Shown here one piece after another: positions 52,898-63,703 of a DNA stretch of 64,000 nt (the stretch's first letter is position 1; each line of letters begins with the position of its first letter). The translations under genes were made by a program, and so were the position numbers. The stretch comes from Cyanobium_A sp044356035 (GTDB lineage: Bacteria; Cyanobacteriota; Cyanobacteriia; PCC-6307; Cyanobiaceae). The DNA is taken from positions 62,001 through 126,000 of the forward strand of contig JBIKWZ010000001.1 of the NCBI GenBank assembly GCA_044356035.1, given 5' to 3'. Below the pieces are notes generated by a model. It saw only the letters and a list, made by a program, of their open reading frames with translations, searched no databases and was not told the origin of the DNA.

Positions 52898-54231
52898 GTC
52901 CGCCCCGCCACCGCGAGCCCTTGTATCACCCCCTGCCCTGGCGGGATCCCTGGCCCCTGGTGCAAGCCCTGGCGGCCGAGCTAGGGAAGGAAGGTTTGGT
53001 GTGGCTCGATAGCGATGGCAGCGCCCAGGGCCCCTGCAGCCGCCTCGGCCTGGCGCCCCTAGAGCAGCGCATCTGCCGCGGCCTGCCGAGGGAAACCGGA
53101 GCCAGTGATCCCTTTGCGCTGCTGGCCGATCTGAGCGCTGGCGGCGGCCATTGGATGGGCTGGCTCAGCTACGAAGCCGGGGCCTGGGTGGAGCCAGCAC
53201 CCCATTGGCAGTCCACCGACATGGCCCTGCTCTGGGCCGCCCGCCACGACCCGGTGCTGGTGTTTGACCATGGCAGCCAGAGGCAGTGGCTCGAGGGTCA
53301 AGATCCGGCGCGGCTTAGCAGCTTCGCTGCCCTGTTGGAGCGGCTTGATCTAGGCACCGCGCCAGCGAGCCAAACACCGTCCGCGATCGCGCCAGCCGCC
53401 TGGCACTGGCACACCCCACCGGAGCGCTTTGCCTCCCAGGTGGAGCAAGTGCTGGCCTGGATCGCCGCCGGCGATCTTTTCCAAGCCAATCTCACCGCCT
53501 GCTGCGAGCACTCCTTAACAAGCCCCGTCGATCCCCTCGGCCTTTACGGCCGCCTGCGCGAGCTCTGCGCCGCCCCCTTTGCTGGCCTGGCGATCGCCGG
53601 CGGCGCGGCTGCGGGGGAGGCGGTGCTGTCGGCCTCTCCGGAGCGGTTCCTGCGGGTGGGGGCTGGTGGGGAGGTGGAAACCAGGCCGATCAAGGGCACC
53701 CGGCCGCGCCATAGCGATGCCGACGCCGATGCCGACGCCGCCGCCGACCTGGTGACCAGCCCCAAGGACCGAGCCGAGAACGTGATGATCGTCGACCTAC
53801 TGCGCAACGACCTGGGCCGGGTGTGCAAGCCAGGCTCGATTCAGGTGCCCCAGCTGGTGGGACTGGAGAGCTACCGCCAAGTGCACCACCTCACCTCGGT
53901 GGTGCGGGGCCAGCTGGACCCGGGACTGACCGCGATTGACCTGCTGCGGGCCTGCTGGCCGGGCGGTTCGATCACCGGCGCGCCCAAGATCCGCGCCTGC
54001 CAGCGCTTGCATGGCCTCGAGCCGGTGCCGCGGGGGCCCTACTGCGGCTCCCTATTCAGGCTTGGGGTCGACGGCCAGTTCGACAGCAACATCCTGATTC
54101 GCTCGCTGCTGCTGCGCGGCCAGCGCCTACGGGCCCACGCCGGCTGCGGCATCGTGGCCGACTCCGACCCCGCCGCCGAAGCCGAGGAGTTGGGCTGGAA
54201 ACTGCAACCGCTTCTGGAGGCCCTGGCATGA
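52894..54231 (+). CDS. pabB: Aminodeoxychorismate synthase component I
   Basis: A 445-residue chorismate-using enzyme. Motifs: GDLFQANLTACCE, PIKGTRPRHS, LVTSPKDRAENVMIVDLLRND and the late GSITGAPKIRACQ. It adds ammonia from PabA to chorismate on the way to p-aminobenzoate. Overlaps queC and pabC by ATGA, so the three are one transcript and link deazapurine and folate precursors. Confidence 0.92.
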   Translation: MSPPRHREPLYHPLPWRDPWPLVQALAAELGKEGLVWLDSDGSAQGPCSRLGLAPLEQRICRGLPRETGASDPFALLADLSAGGGHWMGWLSYEAGAWVEPAPHWQSTDMALLWAARHDPVLVFDHGSQRQWLEGQDPARLSSFAALLERLDLGTAPASQTPSAIAPAAWHWHTPPERFASQVEQVLAWIAAGDLFQANLTACCEHSLTSPVDPLGLYGRLRELCAAPFAGLAIAGGAAAGEAVLSASPERFLRVGAGGEVETRPIKGTRPRHSDADADADAAADLVTSPKDRAENVMIVDLLRNDLGRVCKPGSIQVPQLVGLESYRQVHHLTSVVRGQLDPGLTAIDLLRACWPGGSITGAPKIRACQRLHGLEPVPRGPYCGSLFRLGVDGQFDSNILIRSLLLRGQRLRAHAGCGIVADSDPAAEAEELGWKLQPLLEALA

Positions 54232-55094
54232 GCGCCCCGATCGCCTGGTTGGGCGACGGCACGGGGCAGGGGCGCTGGGGAACACCGCAGACCCTGACCC
54301 TGCCGATCAGCGACCGGGGCCTGCTGCTGGCCGATGGCCTGTTTGAAACCCTGCTGGTGGAGGCAGGTCAGGCCTGGCTGCTGGAGGAACACCTGGCCCG
54401 CTGGCAGAGCTCGGCGGCGCTGCTGGGGCTGCCGCCACCACCAGGAGCGGCGACCGTGCAACCCCAGATCGCCGCAGCGATCGAGCGCAGCGGCATCGGC
54501 AAGGCCCTGGGCAGCAGCGGCGCCCTGCGACTCAACTGGAGCCGCGGCAGCGGTCCACGGGGCATCGACCCGCCCCGCAACGGCAGCCCCAGCTTCTGGC
54601 TGCAGCTGAGTGCTATCAAACCGTGTTTTGAGCCGGTGCGAGTGATCGTTAGTCCCACCGAAACCCGCAGCGCCACCAGCCTGCTGAGCCGCTGTAAGAG
54701 CTTCGGCTACGGGGCCTCGATCCAGGCCCGCCGCCAGGCCCTAGAGGCGGGCGCCGACGACTCGCTGCTGGCCAGCTCCGCCGGCGGCCTCTGCTGCGGC
54801 ACCAGCGCCAACCTGCTGGTGTGCCGCGGGGGCTCCTGGATCACCCCGCCCCTGAGCAGCGGCTGCCTGCCGGGGGTGATGCGGCAGCGGGGTCTGGATC
54901 GGGGCCTGATCAATGAAGCCCCGGTCCATGAAGCCGACCTACAGATCAGTGCCGCTGCTTTGCTGCTGAACAGCCTGGGCTGCCGGCCGATCAGCCACCT
55001 GGGCACCCTGCCGATAGCCAACCACGCTCCATCTGGCGACGGCAGTCAGGCGGCGGAGACGTTCTGGCGACAACTCCTGCAGTCCAGCCCATGA
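54228..55094 (+). CDS. pabC: Aminodeoxychorismate lyase-type aminotransferase class IV
   Basis: A 288-residue fold-type IV PLP enzyme: ISDRGLLLADGLFETLLVE, the PLP lysine in LLSRCKSFGYGASIQARR, and LCCGTSANLLVCRGGSWITPPL (CGTxxNL loop). It would release pyruvate to give p-aminobenzoate, following pabB. Branched-chain or D-amino acid aminotransferase activity cannot be excluded, but the genetic context supports PabC. Confidence 0.88.
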   Translation: MSAPIAWLGDGTGQGRWGTPQTLTLPISDRGLLLADGLFETLLVEAGQAWLLEEHLARWQSSAALLGLPPPPGAATVQPQIAAAIERSGIGKALGSSGALRLNWSRGSGPRGIDPPRNGSPSFWLQLSAIKPCFEPVRVIVSPTETRSATSLLSRCKSFGYGASIQARRQALEAGADDSLLASSAGGLCCGTSANLLVCRGGSWITPPLSSGCLPGVMRQRGLDRGLINEAPVHEADLQISAAALLLNSLGCRPISHLGTLPIANHAPSGDGSQAAETFWRQLLQSSP

Positions 55095-55101
55095 CCCGGC
55101 G

Positions 55102-56622
55102 ATGACCAACTCCGAACTCTCGCGCCAGCTGGGGCTGCGCAGCCTCACCCTGGCCGTGGTGACCAGCACTATCGGCTCAGGCTGGCTATTTGCCCCCTTT
55201 TACGCCGCCCGCAGTGCCGGCCCAGCAGCCCTCGGCGCCTGGCTACTGGGCGGAATGTTGGCCTTCAGCCTGGCCCTGGTATTTGCCGAACTGGGCTCCC
55301 TGGTGAGCAGTTCCGGCGCCCTGGCCCAGATCCCCCTGCTCAGTCACGGCCGCACCGCGGGCTTCATCGGCGGCTGGAGCGCCTGGATCGCCTACCTGGC
55401 CCTGCCCACCATCGAGGTGCTGGCGGTGATGCAATACCTGGCCAGCAGCTTCCCCTGGCTGACGGCCGATGGGGGCAACGGCCAGGTGCTCAGCGGCCCG
55501 GGCCTAGCCCTGGCCACGGCCCTGCTGGCGTTGCTGGCCTGGATCAACCTGGCAGGGGTGGGCTGGCTAGCCCGCTGGATCGACGGGCTCACCGCCTGGA
55601 AGCTGGCCATACCCCTGGTGATCTCGGTCACGCTGATGCTGGCTTCGGGCCACTGGGGCAATCTCGCCGCCAGCCGCGTACCCCCGGGCGAAACCCTGCA
55701 GGGCATGGTGACGGCAATCAGCAGCGGCGGAATTTTGTTTTCGCTGCTGGGCTTTCGCACCGCCATGGATCTGGCCGGCGAAACCCGCCGGCCCCAGCGC
55801 ACCGTGCCCCTAGCCATGGCCCTTGGTCTGGCCATCTCCCTTGGCATCTACCTAATCCTGCAGTTGGCCTTCCTGGTATCGATCCCCCCCGGCCAATTAG
55901 CTGGCGGCTGGGCCCGGCTTGAGCTCGCCGCCCACGGCGGACCCCTGGTGGCCCTGGCCATGGGCCTGGGTCTCGGCTGGGTGGCGCGGCTGCTGCTGCT
56001 AGACGCGGTGATCTCCCCAAGCGCCACGGCCATGGCCTACATGGGCGCCTCCGCGCGGGTGAGCTGGATGATGGGGCGCTGCGGGCTGCTGCCCAGCAGC
56101 TTTGGGCGGCTCAACCGCCAGGCCGTGCCCTCAGTTGCCCTGTTAGTGAGCCTGGCCATGGGGGTGTTGATGCTGCTCAGCGGCCCCAGCTGGCAGACCG
56201 TGGTGAGCTTCCTCACCGCCACCTTGGTGATCGCCCTGGCCATGGGCCCAGTAAGCCTGATAGCCCTGCGCCGGCAGTTGCCCGATTCCCATCGGGCCTA
56301 CCGATTGCCCTGGGCCGGTGTCTGGTGCAGCTCCGCCTTCGTGCTGGCCACCTGGGCGATCAGCTGGTGCGGCACCAGCGCCCTGCGAGGAGCCAGCCTG
56401 ATCGTGCTGGTGCCGGCCGGGCTGTTTGCCCTGGCCGATCGTCAGCAGCTACGTCATGGACTTTGGTGGTTTCTGTACCTCGGCGGCATCGTGGCCATCA
56501 CCTCCGTGCCGCTGGGCCTGTTAGCCCAGCTGGCTGCGCTAGCTACCTGGGCCCTAGTGGTATTTCCGATCGCCACCAGCTCCCGACTAGCTCAGTTGCA
56601 ACCCATGGTGGAAATGCGATAA
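55102..56622 (+). CDS. APC-family amino acid permease-like transporter
   Basis: A 506-residue membrane protein with about twelve hydrophobic helices. TSTIGSGWLFAPFYAARSAGP in helix 1 matches the GSGIxxxP substrate-binding region, and FSLLGFRTAMDLAGETRRPQR matches the conserved helix 6-7 region. The substrate is unknown (amino acids or polyamines are typical). It follows pabC by 7 bp and overlaps the convergent secreted-protein gene. Confidence 0.88.
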   Translation: MTNSELSRQLGLRSLTLAVVTSTIGSGWLFAPFYAARSAGPAALGAWLLGGMLAFSLALVFAELGSLVSSSGALAQIPLLSHGRTAGFIGGWSAWIAYLALPTIEVLAVMQYLASSFPWLTADGGNGQVLSGPGLALATALLALLAWINLAGVGWLARWIDGLTAWKLAIPLVISVTLMLASGHWGNLAASRVPPGETLQGMVTAISSGGILFSLLGFRTAMDLAGETRRPQRTVPLAMALGLAISLGIYLILQLAFLVSIPPGQLAGGWARLELAAHGGPLVALAMGLGLGWVARLLLLDAVISPSATAMAYMGASARVSWMMGRCGLLPSSFGRLNRQAVPSVALLVSLAMGVLMLLSGPSWQTVVSFLTATLVIALAMGPVSLIALRRQLPDSHRAYRLPWAGVWCSSAFVLATWAISWCGTSALRGASLIVLVPAGLFALADRQQLRHGLWWFLYLGGIVAITSVPLGLLAQLAALATWALVVFPIATSSRLAQLQPMVEMR

Positions 56623-57083
56623 GTGAAACCAGTGGCAGCCTGGTCTGCGCTGGCACCAATCTTGAAGTTGAGCTGGCTCACGGTTTTGCCGGGAATGGCG
56701 GGGAAGGGGCCCCACATGCGACCGGTGCCCATCTGGGGTGCAAACGACTCATTGATCACCTGCAAGCTGGAGCCGTCAGTGAACTTGAGATAGCCCTGAA
56801 TGGGGTAGGTGGCACTCACCGAGGAGTTGGCGGTGAAGAAAAACTTGTAGCTAGCAAAAGGCTGGGTCACAAAGAAATCGGTGTTCCAGTTAGGCCGGCC
56901 AAAGGGATTGCCTGCACCAATCGTTTTGGTAATGACGTTAGTGACGCCATCGCCGCCCACTGGCGCCAGAAACTGGCAGGTTTGGGCCTGGGCTGGCGCC
57001 AAACCGGCTACCAGGGTGGTGCTGCACAGACCAGCCGCGAAGGCCGCCACAAGGGAAGCGCGCATCAAATTTTTAGGTGACAT
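56592..57083 (-). CDS. Secreted hypothetical protein
   Basis: A 163-residue protein with a signal peptide (RASLVAAFAAGLCSTTLVAG, cleavage after AQA) and a beta-rich mature part with no domain I know: GRPNWNTDFFVTQPFASYKFFFTAN and PIQGYLKFTDGSSLQVINE. Two Cys (TCQFL and TMGCN, at the two ends) could form a disulfide. An AGAGG-like ribosome-binding site precedes the ATG at 57083. Overlaps the permease gene by 31 bp at its 3' end. Confidence 0.7.
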   Translation of the reverse strand: MSPKNLMRASLVAAFAAGLCSTTLVAGLAPAQAQTCQFLAPVGGDGVTNVITKTIGAGNPFGRPNWNTDFFVTQPFASYKFFFTANSSVSATYPIQGYLKFTDGSSLQVINESFAPQMGTGRMWGPFPAIPGKTVSQLNFKIGASADQAATGFTYRISTMGCN

Positions 57084-57103
57084 TGCCAAGCCTCTTTATA
57101 GCC

Positions 57104-57372
57104 TCAAACGCTCAAGAAGCGCTGGATCATCTCCGAGCTGAGATCAGCCGTAGCACCACTGGCCCAGGATGCCGCCCTTCTGCATGGCGTAATAAGAGTC
57201 GGATTGGCGCACAAAGCTGCCGTGATGCTCAACCAGCAACACCGAAATCCCCGTCTCTCGAATAATGCGGCTCACTGCCCGCTGGATGTCGAGCACCACC
57301 GATGGCTGAATGCCCTCCGTGGGTTCATCGAGCAGCAGCAGACGGGGCTTACCCAGCAGGGCCCGGTTTAGT
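57104..57372 (-). pseudogene. urtE: Truncated, frameshifted urtE remnant (urea ABC transporter ATPase)
   Basis: The minus strand encodes the C-terminal end of a UrtE ATPase: RALLGKPRLLLLDEPTEGIQ (Walker B retained), PSVVLDIQRAVSRIIRETGI, then HHGSFVRQSDSYYAMQKGGI. A single-base shift near 57160-57168 is needed to read on into ASGATADLSSEMIQRFLSV and the stop at 57104. Walker A, the signature motif and the whole N-terminal part are missing, so the remnant ends about 85 bp upstream of ureA. The left boundary is approximate. It records loss of the urea transporter next to ureABC. Confidence 0.85.
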
Positions 57373-57456
57373 TCACCAGGGTATGGCCCTTCCAGGAACA
57401 GCCCATGGGTTCAATCTGAATGGGTCAAGGCGCCCTAAAGCTGCCAAAGTTGGGCC

Positions 57457-57759
57457 ATGCACCTAACCCCCCAGGAAAAGGACAAGCTGCTGATCGTCAC
57501 CGCCGCCCTGCTGGCGGAGAGGCGGCTCAACCGCGGCCTGCGGCTCAACCACCCTGAGGCGGTGGCCTGGCTCAGCTTTCAGGTGATCGAGGGCGCCCGC
57601 GACGGCAAGACCGTTGCCGCCCTGATGGCCGAGGGCAGCACCTGGCTGAGCCGTGAACAGGTGATGGAGGGGGTGCCGGAGCTGGTGAGCGAGGTACAGA
57701 TCGAGGCGATGTTTCCCGACGGCACCAAGCTTGTGACCCTGCACGACCCGATCCGCTGA
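57457..57759 (+). CDS. ureA: Urease gamma subunit
   Basis: A 100-residue gamma subunit of usual length: HLTPQEKDKLLIVTAALLAE, GLRLNHPEAVAWLSFQVIEG and a C-terminal GVPELVSEVQIEAMFPDGTK. It is structural and carries no nickel ligands. It reads intact. There is no ureD upstream, where picocyanobacteria usually have it; a urtE remnant lies there instead. Confidence 0.95.
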   Translation: MHLTPQEKDKLLIVTAALLAERRLNRGLRLNHPEAVAWLSFQVIEGARDGKTVAALMAEGSTWLSREQVMEGVPELVSEVQIEAMFPDGTKLVTLHDPIR

Positions 57760-57785
57760 TCGCTGCCCCCCAACCCCGATCCTCC

Positions 57786-58103
57786 ATGTCCCCCCTGATC
57801 CCTGGTGACCTACTGCCCGAGCCCGGCGAAATCGTGCTGAACGCCGGCCGGCCCGTGACAACGCTGCTGGTGGCCAACAGCGGCGACCGGCCCGTGCAGG
57901 TGGGCTCCCACTTCCATTTCCACGAAGCCAACAGCGCACTCAAATTCGACCGCGACGCGGCCCGCGGCCTGCGGCTCGACATCCCCGCCGGCACAGCTAT
58001 CCGCTTCGAGCCGGGCGACAGCCGCGAGGTGCAGCTGGTGCCCTTTGCCGGCGAGCGTCGCGTCTTCGGCTTCAACGGCTTGGTGAACGGCCCGCTCGAT
58101 TAA
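57786..58103 (+). CDS. ureB: Urease beta subunit
   Basis: A 105-residue beta subunit: PGDLLPEPGEIVLNAGRPVT, GSHFHFHEANSALKFDR and a C-terminal RRVFGFNGLVNGPLD, all matching the family. It appears intact and of normal length. It ends 12 bp before ureC. Confidence 0.95.
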   Translation: MSPLIPGDLLPEPGEIVLNAGRPVTTLLVANSGDRPVQVGSHFHFHEANSALKFDRDAARGLRLDIPAGTAIRFEPGDSREVQLVPFAGERRVFGFNGLVNGPLD

Positions 58104-58115
58104 CCCTTCAGTTAC

Positions 58116-59762
<1,647 letters not shown>

Positions 59763-59838
59763 CTGGCCTTCCGTATCAACCCACACCGGCGCCAACCCCA
59801 GCAGGTGGACATGATCCAGCCATGGCAGGTGGCGCGGC

Positions 59839-61278
59839 ATGTTTACGGAATACAGACCAAATCGGGGCTATGACGAATACTTCAGTGCGCCGGATCAGCC
59901 CCGCAGCACCCTGCAGCCCCTGCTCTCCTCCCTGGGCCAGCTGGGCCTCGATGAACTGAACCGCAATCACACAGCCGCTGGCGTGTTGCTGCGGCGGCTG
60001 GGGGCCACCTTTCGCCTTAATGGCACGGGCAGCCAGGGCGGTGAGCGCATCTTGCCCTTCGACCCCCTGCCGCGGCTAATAGGTTGCGCGGACTGGAAAC
60101 GCCTCGAGGCAGGCCTGTTCCAGCGGCTAGAGGCGATCGACCTGTTTCTGGCTGATGTCTACGGAGCCCAAAAAATCCTCAGCGACGGCGTGATTCCGCG
60201 GCAGGACGTGGAGAGCTCCCAGGGCTGGCGGCCCCAACTGCAGGGCTTCCAGCCGCCCCTGGGACGCTGGTGCCATATCTCTGGATTGGATCTGGTGCGC
60301 GACGGCCAGGGCACCTGGCGAGTGCTGGAAGACAACCTGCGCTGTCCCTCTGGCGTCGCCTACTTCCTGGAAAACCGCCGGGTGATGAAGCGGATGTTCC
60401 CGAGCCTGTTTGCCGGCCGCACCGTGCAACCGATCGACGATTACCCCTCCCACCTGCTGCAAACCCTGCGGGAGCTGGCCCCCTGGACCGATACCCCCAA
60501 GGTGGTGCTGCTCACCCCCGGGGTGTTCAACAGCGCCTACTTCGAGCACAGCTACCTGGCCCAGCAGATGGGCATCCAGCTGGTCGAGGGCCGCGACCTG
60601 ATCTGCCAGGACGACCGGGTGTGGATGCGCAGCACGGCCGGGCCCGAACCGGTGGATGTGATCTACCGGCGCATCGACGACGACTTCCTCGACCCGGCCG
60701 TATTCCGCAGCGATTCGATGCTGGGGGTGAGAGGCCTAATGGCCGCTTACCGGGCCGGCCGGGTGGCAATCGCCAACGCACCAGGCACCGGCGTAGCCGA
60801 CGACAAGCTGATCTACGCCTACCTGCCGGAGATGATCCGCTACTACCTCGGCGAAGATCCAATAATTGAAAACGTGCCCACCTACCTCTGCGCCAGGAAG
60901 GACGACCGGGCCTACGTGCTGGCCCACCTCAGCGAGCTGGTGGTGAAAGCGGTGGCCGAGGCCGGTGGCTACGGCATGCTCATCGGCCCCCACGCCAGCA
61001 GCGAGGAGATCGCCGAGTTTGCCGTCAAGATCCAGGCCGATCCCCGCAACTACGTAGCCCAGCCCACCCTTGAGCTCTCCACCGTGCCCTCGCTGAGCGA
61101 AGGCGAACTGTTCCCCTGCCACGTGGATCTACGGCCCTATGTGCTGCGCGGCAAGGGGGCCTGGGTAAGCCCGGGCGGTCTCACCCGAGTGGCCCTGCGC
61201 CGGGGCTCCCTGGTGGTCAACTCTTCCCAAGGTGGCGGCTGCAAGGACACCTGGATCGTGAGTGAACAACCATGCTGA
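59839..61278 (+). CDS. Circularly permuted ATP-grasp type 2 protein (DUF404/DUF407)
   Basis: A 479-residue protein of the circularly permuted ATP-grasp family: FLADVYGAQKILSDGVIPRQ, WRVLEDNLRCPSGVAYFLEN, then DDDFLDPAVFRSDSMLGVRG and SSQGGGCKDTWIV at the C-terminus. These enzymes form carboxylate-amine bonds, and in this gene order with alpha-E and a transglutaminase-like protein a peptide-ligase role is predicted. The partners overlap (7 bp). Confidence 0.9.
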   Translation: MFTEYRPNRGYDEYFSAPDQPRSTLQPLLSSLGQLGLDELNRNHTAAGVLLRRLGATFRLNGTGSQGGERILPFDPLPRLIGCADWKRLEAGLFQRLEAIDLFLADVYGAQKILSDGVIPRQDVESSQGWRPQLQGFQPPLGRWCHISGLDLVRDGQGTWRVLEDNLRCPSGVAYFLENRRVMKRMFPSLFAGRTVQPIDDYPSHLLQTLRELAPWTDTPKVVLLTPGVFNSAYFEHSYLAQQMGIQLVEGRDLICQDDRVWMRSTAGPEPVDVIYRRIDDDFLDPAVFRSDSMLGVRGLMAAYRAGRVAIANAPGTGVADDKLIYAYLPEMIRYYLGEDPIIENVPTYLCARKDDRAYVLAHLSELVVKAVAEAGGYGMLIGPHASSEEIAEFAVKIQADPRNYVAQPTLELSTVPSLSEGELFPCHVDLRPYVLRGKGAWVSPGGLTRVALRRGSLVVNSSQGGGCKDTWIVSEQPC

Positions 61279-62231
61279 GCCGCGTCGCCGACTCCCTTTA
61301 TTGGATCAACCGCTATGTGGAGCGGGCCGAAAACATCTCCCGCTTTGTCGAGGTGAGCGAAGCGATGGCCCTCGACTGCCCGCCCGGCAGCGCCGAACCC
61401 TGGCTGCCCCTGGTTGATGCCAGCGGCGATCGGGAACTATTTGACCGTCTTTATCCAGAAGGACGCCCGGAGCAGGTGGTGGAGTTTCTGGTGCGCGCCG
61501 AGGCCAATCCCAACAGCGTGGTGAGCTGCATCGCCATCGCCCGCGAAAACGCTCGCCAGATACGCGATGTAATCACCACCGAAATGTGGGAGCAGCTCAA
61601 CGACATTTATTGGACGCTGTTCGACAACAAGGGCTTCTGGGATCAGCCGCCCCAGGAGCAACTTCGCGACATCCGGCGGTCCTGCCAACTTTTCTATGGC
61701 ATCACGGATGCAACCCTGAGCCGCGACCTCTCCTGGCAATTCAGTCGCCTGGGGCGGGTGCTGGAGCGGGCTGAAAAGACCACCCGCATCCTTGATGTGA
61801 AGTACTTCCTGCTGCTGCCTTCACCTGATGAGGTGGGCGGCGTGCTCGATGAACTGCAATGGATCTCCCTGCTGCGCAGCGCCGGGGCCTATCAAATGTT
61901 CCGACAGTCGCGCCAGCAGGCGATCGAGCCCAAGGCGGTGGCCAGCTTCCTGCTGCTCAACCCGATCTTTCCACGCTCGGTGCGCTACTGCCTGGAGCGC
62001 ATCCACGAAACCTTGAGGATCGTGCGCGGCCAGGCGGTGCCAGGAGCTCCAGACGAGCTCGAATGCCTCAGCGGCCTCACCCTGGCCCGCTGGAGCTACA
62101 GCCGCATCGACGAGCTGATTACCGGAGGGTTGCACGAGTCGATCGACGGCCTGCAAAGCGACCTCAACCGGCTCCATGATCTGATCGAACAGCGCTACTT
62201 CATCGCCGACCACGCATGCGTGCCCGCGTAA
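61272..62231 (+). CDS. Alpha-E domain protein (DUF403)
   Basis: A 319-residue all-helical protein of the alpha-E family, opening LSRVADSLYWINRYVERAEN, followed by DVITTEMWEQLNDIYW and FSRLGRVLERAEKTTRILDV. Alpha-E proteins always co-occur with the permuted ATP-grasp protein, and their biochemical role is unsettled. It overlaps its neighbours by 7 and 16 bp, so the operon is certain. Confidence 0.9.
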   Translation: MLSRVADSLYWINRYVERAENISRFVEVSEAMALDCPPGSAEPWLPLVDASGDRELFDRLYPEGRPEQVVEFLVRAEANPNSVVSCIAIARENARQIRDVITTEMWEQLNDIYWTLFDNKGFWDQPPQEQLRDIRRSCQLFYGITDATLSRDLSWQFSRLGRVLERAEKTTRILDVKYFLLLPSPDEVGGVLDELQWISLLRSAGAYQMFRQSRQQAIEPKAVASFLLLNPIFPRSVRYCLERIHETLRIVRGQAVPGAPDELECLSGLTLARWSYSRIDELITGGLHESIDGLQSDLNRLHDLIEQRYFIADHACVPA

Positions 62232-63109
62232 CCCACACCTTCACCTACCGCTACAGCGCCCCGGTGCTGCTGGGTCCCCACCGGTTCTGCCTCAAGCCCC
62301 GGGGCCATGGCTTTCAGCGCCTGCTGGACTTCCAGCTGGTAGTGACGCCTGAGCCGGGGCGGCTATACGCCTTGGTGGCAGCCAGCGGCGATGAAATTCT
62401 GCGGGCCCGATTCAATGGGCCCGCGGATACGTTCATCGTGCGGGCCAGCAGCCTGGTGGAAACGGAACCGGCACCACTGCTGCAGGTTTGCCTGGAGGCC
62501 AGCGAGCCGATGCTGCCCTACCCAGTGGGGCACCTGAACGGGGACTTGGCCGGCAGCCTGGAGGGCTGGCTACCCAATGGTCAGCACGATCCAGCCGCGG
62601 TGGACATGGCCCAGGAAGCCCTAATGGGCAGCGACCAACGGGCGCTGATGTTTTTGCAACAGCTGGTGGAGATCATTCAAGACCGGGTCAAGTACACCCA
62701 GCGACACGTTGGCCCGGCCTGGCCCGCTGGCCGCACCCTCAAGGAAAGGGTGGGGTCCTGCCGAGACCTGGCCATGCTGATGGTGGAGGCCTGCCGCTGC
62801 GTGGGTTTACCGGCTCGCTTCGTGAGCGGCTACCACCTGGTGGAACCAAAGCCAGAGAGCTACGACCTGCACGCCTGGGCCGAGGTATATCTGCCAGGTG
62901 CCGGCTGGCGGGGCTTTGATCCCAGTGGCATAGGTGTGATCGACGATCGCTACATCACCCTGGCCACCTCCTCCAAGCCGGAGCTAACCGCCGCCGTCAC
63001 CGGCAGTTTTTCAGGGCCGAATGGCGTCGAAAGTTTGATGGAATGGAGCATTGAGGCAGACATCCAAGAGCCGGCCACGACCACGCAGTCCGCCAAGGTT
63101 ACCAACTAA
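62216..63109 (+). CDS. Transglutaminase-like cysteine protease-fold protein
   Basis: A 297-residue bacterial transglutaminase-like protein. An N-terminal domain (HTFTYRYSAPVLLGPHRFCL) precedes the catalytic core with the Cys in RVGSCRDLAMLMVEACR, the His in YDLHAWAEVYLPGAGW and the Asp in GFDPS. Third gene of the conserved ATP-grasp/alpha-E/transglutaminase operon, possibly a protease that acts with the ligase. Confidence 0.9.
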   Translation: MRARVTHTFTYRYSAPVLLGPHRFCLKPRGHGFQRLLDFQLVVTPEPGRLYALVAASGDEILRARFNGPADTFIVRASSLVETEPAPLLQVCLEASEPMLPYPVGHLNGDLAGSLEGWLPNGQHDPAAVDMAQEALMGSDQRALMFLQQLVEIIQDRVKYTQRHVGPAWPAGRTLKERVGSCRDLAMLMVEACRCVGLPARFVSGYHLVEPKPESYDLHAWAEVYLPGAGWRGFDPSGIGVIDDRYITLATSSKPELTAAVTGSFSGPNGVESLMEWSIEADIQEPATTTQSAKVTN

Positions 63110-63575
63110 CCCCGTGCAACTTAGGCAGGGGAGCAGTTTTAAAGGTTGTAGCAAATAAACGGGGAATGAGGCGGCTGTTGTACACCCGAAACTCCCGCAC
63201 CACGCTGGCACCCTCCTCACGCACAGCCTGATTAAGCACCACCGAACCATCGTGATCAGACACGGAGCGGTGAAAAGTTCCTGGAGGAATGCGCAGGATG
63301 TCGCCACCTGTTTCTAGGCGAACAATGTGATACGGATAATTCCAGCCCAAATTGACCAAGTAAAAAGTTCGGCCGCCGTGCAGGGCCAACAAGTTATCTT
63401 CCTGGTGGGGGTGCAGATAAAACTGCCAGGCACCAGTCTTCTCCTCATCTGGAGGGCTCACAGCCGGACCGGCATGGATCACCAGATCGCGGGCATTGGA
63501 GCTGGCGACGGTGATATCAAAGAAACGAACAGCGGGGGTATCGCGGAACTTCTCGTAGGGAATCAGCTCAAACAT
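63099..63575 (-). CDS. Cupin-like protein
   Basis: A protein of about 158 residues with a cupin-type metal-site pattern: YLHPHQEDNLLALHGG (His-x-His-x3-Glu-type motif) and a second His in GTFHRSVS. It begins FELIPYEKFRDTPAVRFFD. The Met at 63575 is preferred to the longer frame. It may be an isomerase- or dioxygenase-type fold, or a binding protein. Overlaps the transglutaminase gene by 11 bp. Confidence 0.75.
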   Translation of the reverse strand: MFELIPYEKFRDTPAVRFFDITVASSNARDLVIHAGPAVSPPDEEKTGAWQFYLHPHQEDNLLALHGGRTFYLVNLGWNYPYHIVRLETGGDILRIPPGTFHRSVSDHDGSVVLNQAVREEGASVVREFRVYNSRLIPRLFATTFKTAPLPKLHGVSW

Positions 63576-63703
63576 CGGCGCTAGCCGGGGAAGGGCAACC
63601 ATTCGGGTAAGAGCAGCGGGTGCTGCCAGATCAAGGCCTAATGAAACTCACCACCGGGGGGCCAGCCGTCGCAACCACTACCCATTGGCGTAGCTGATTT
63701 GGC

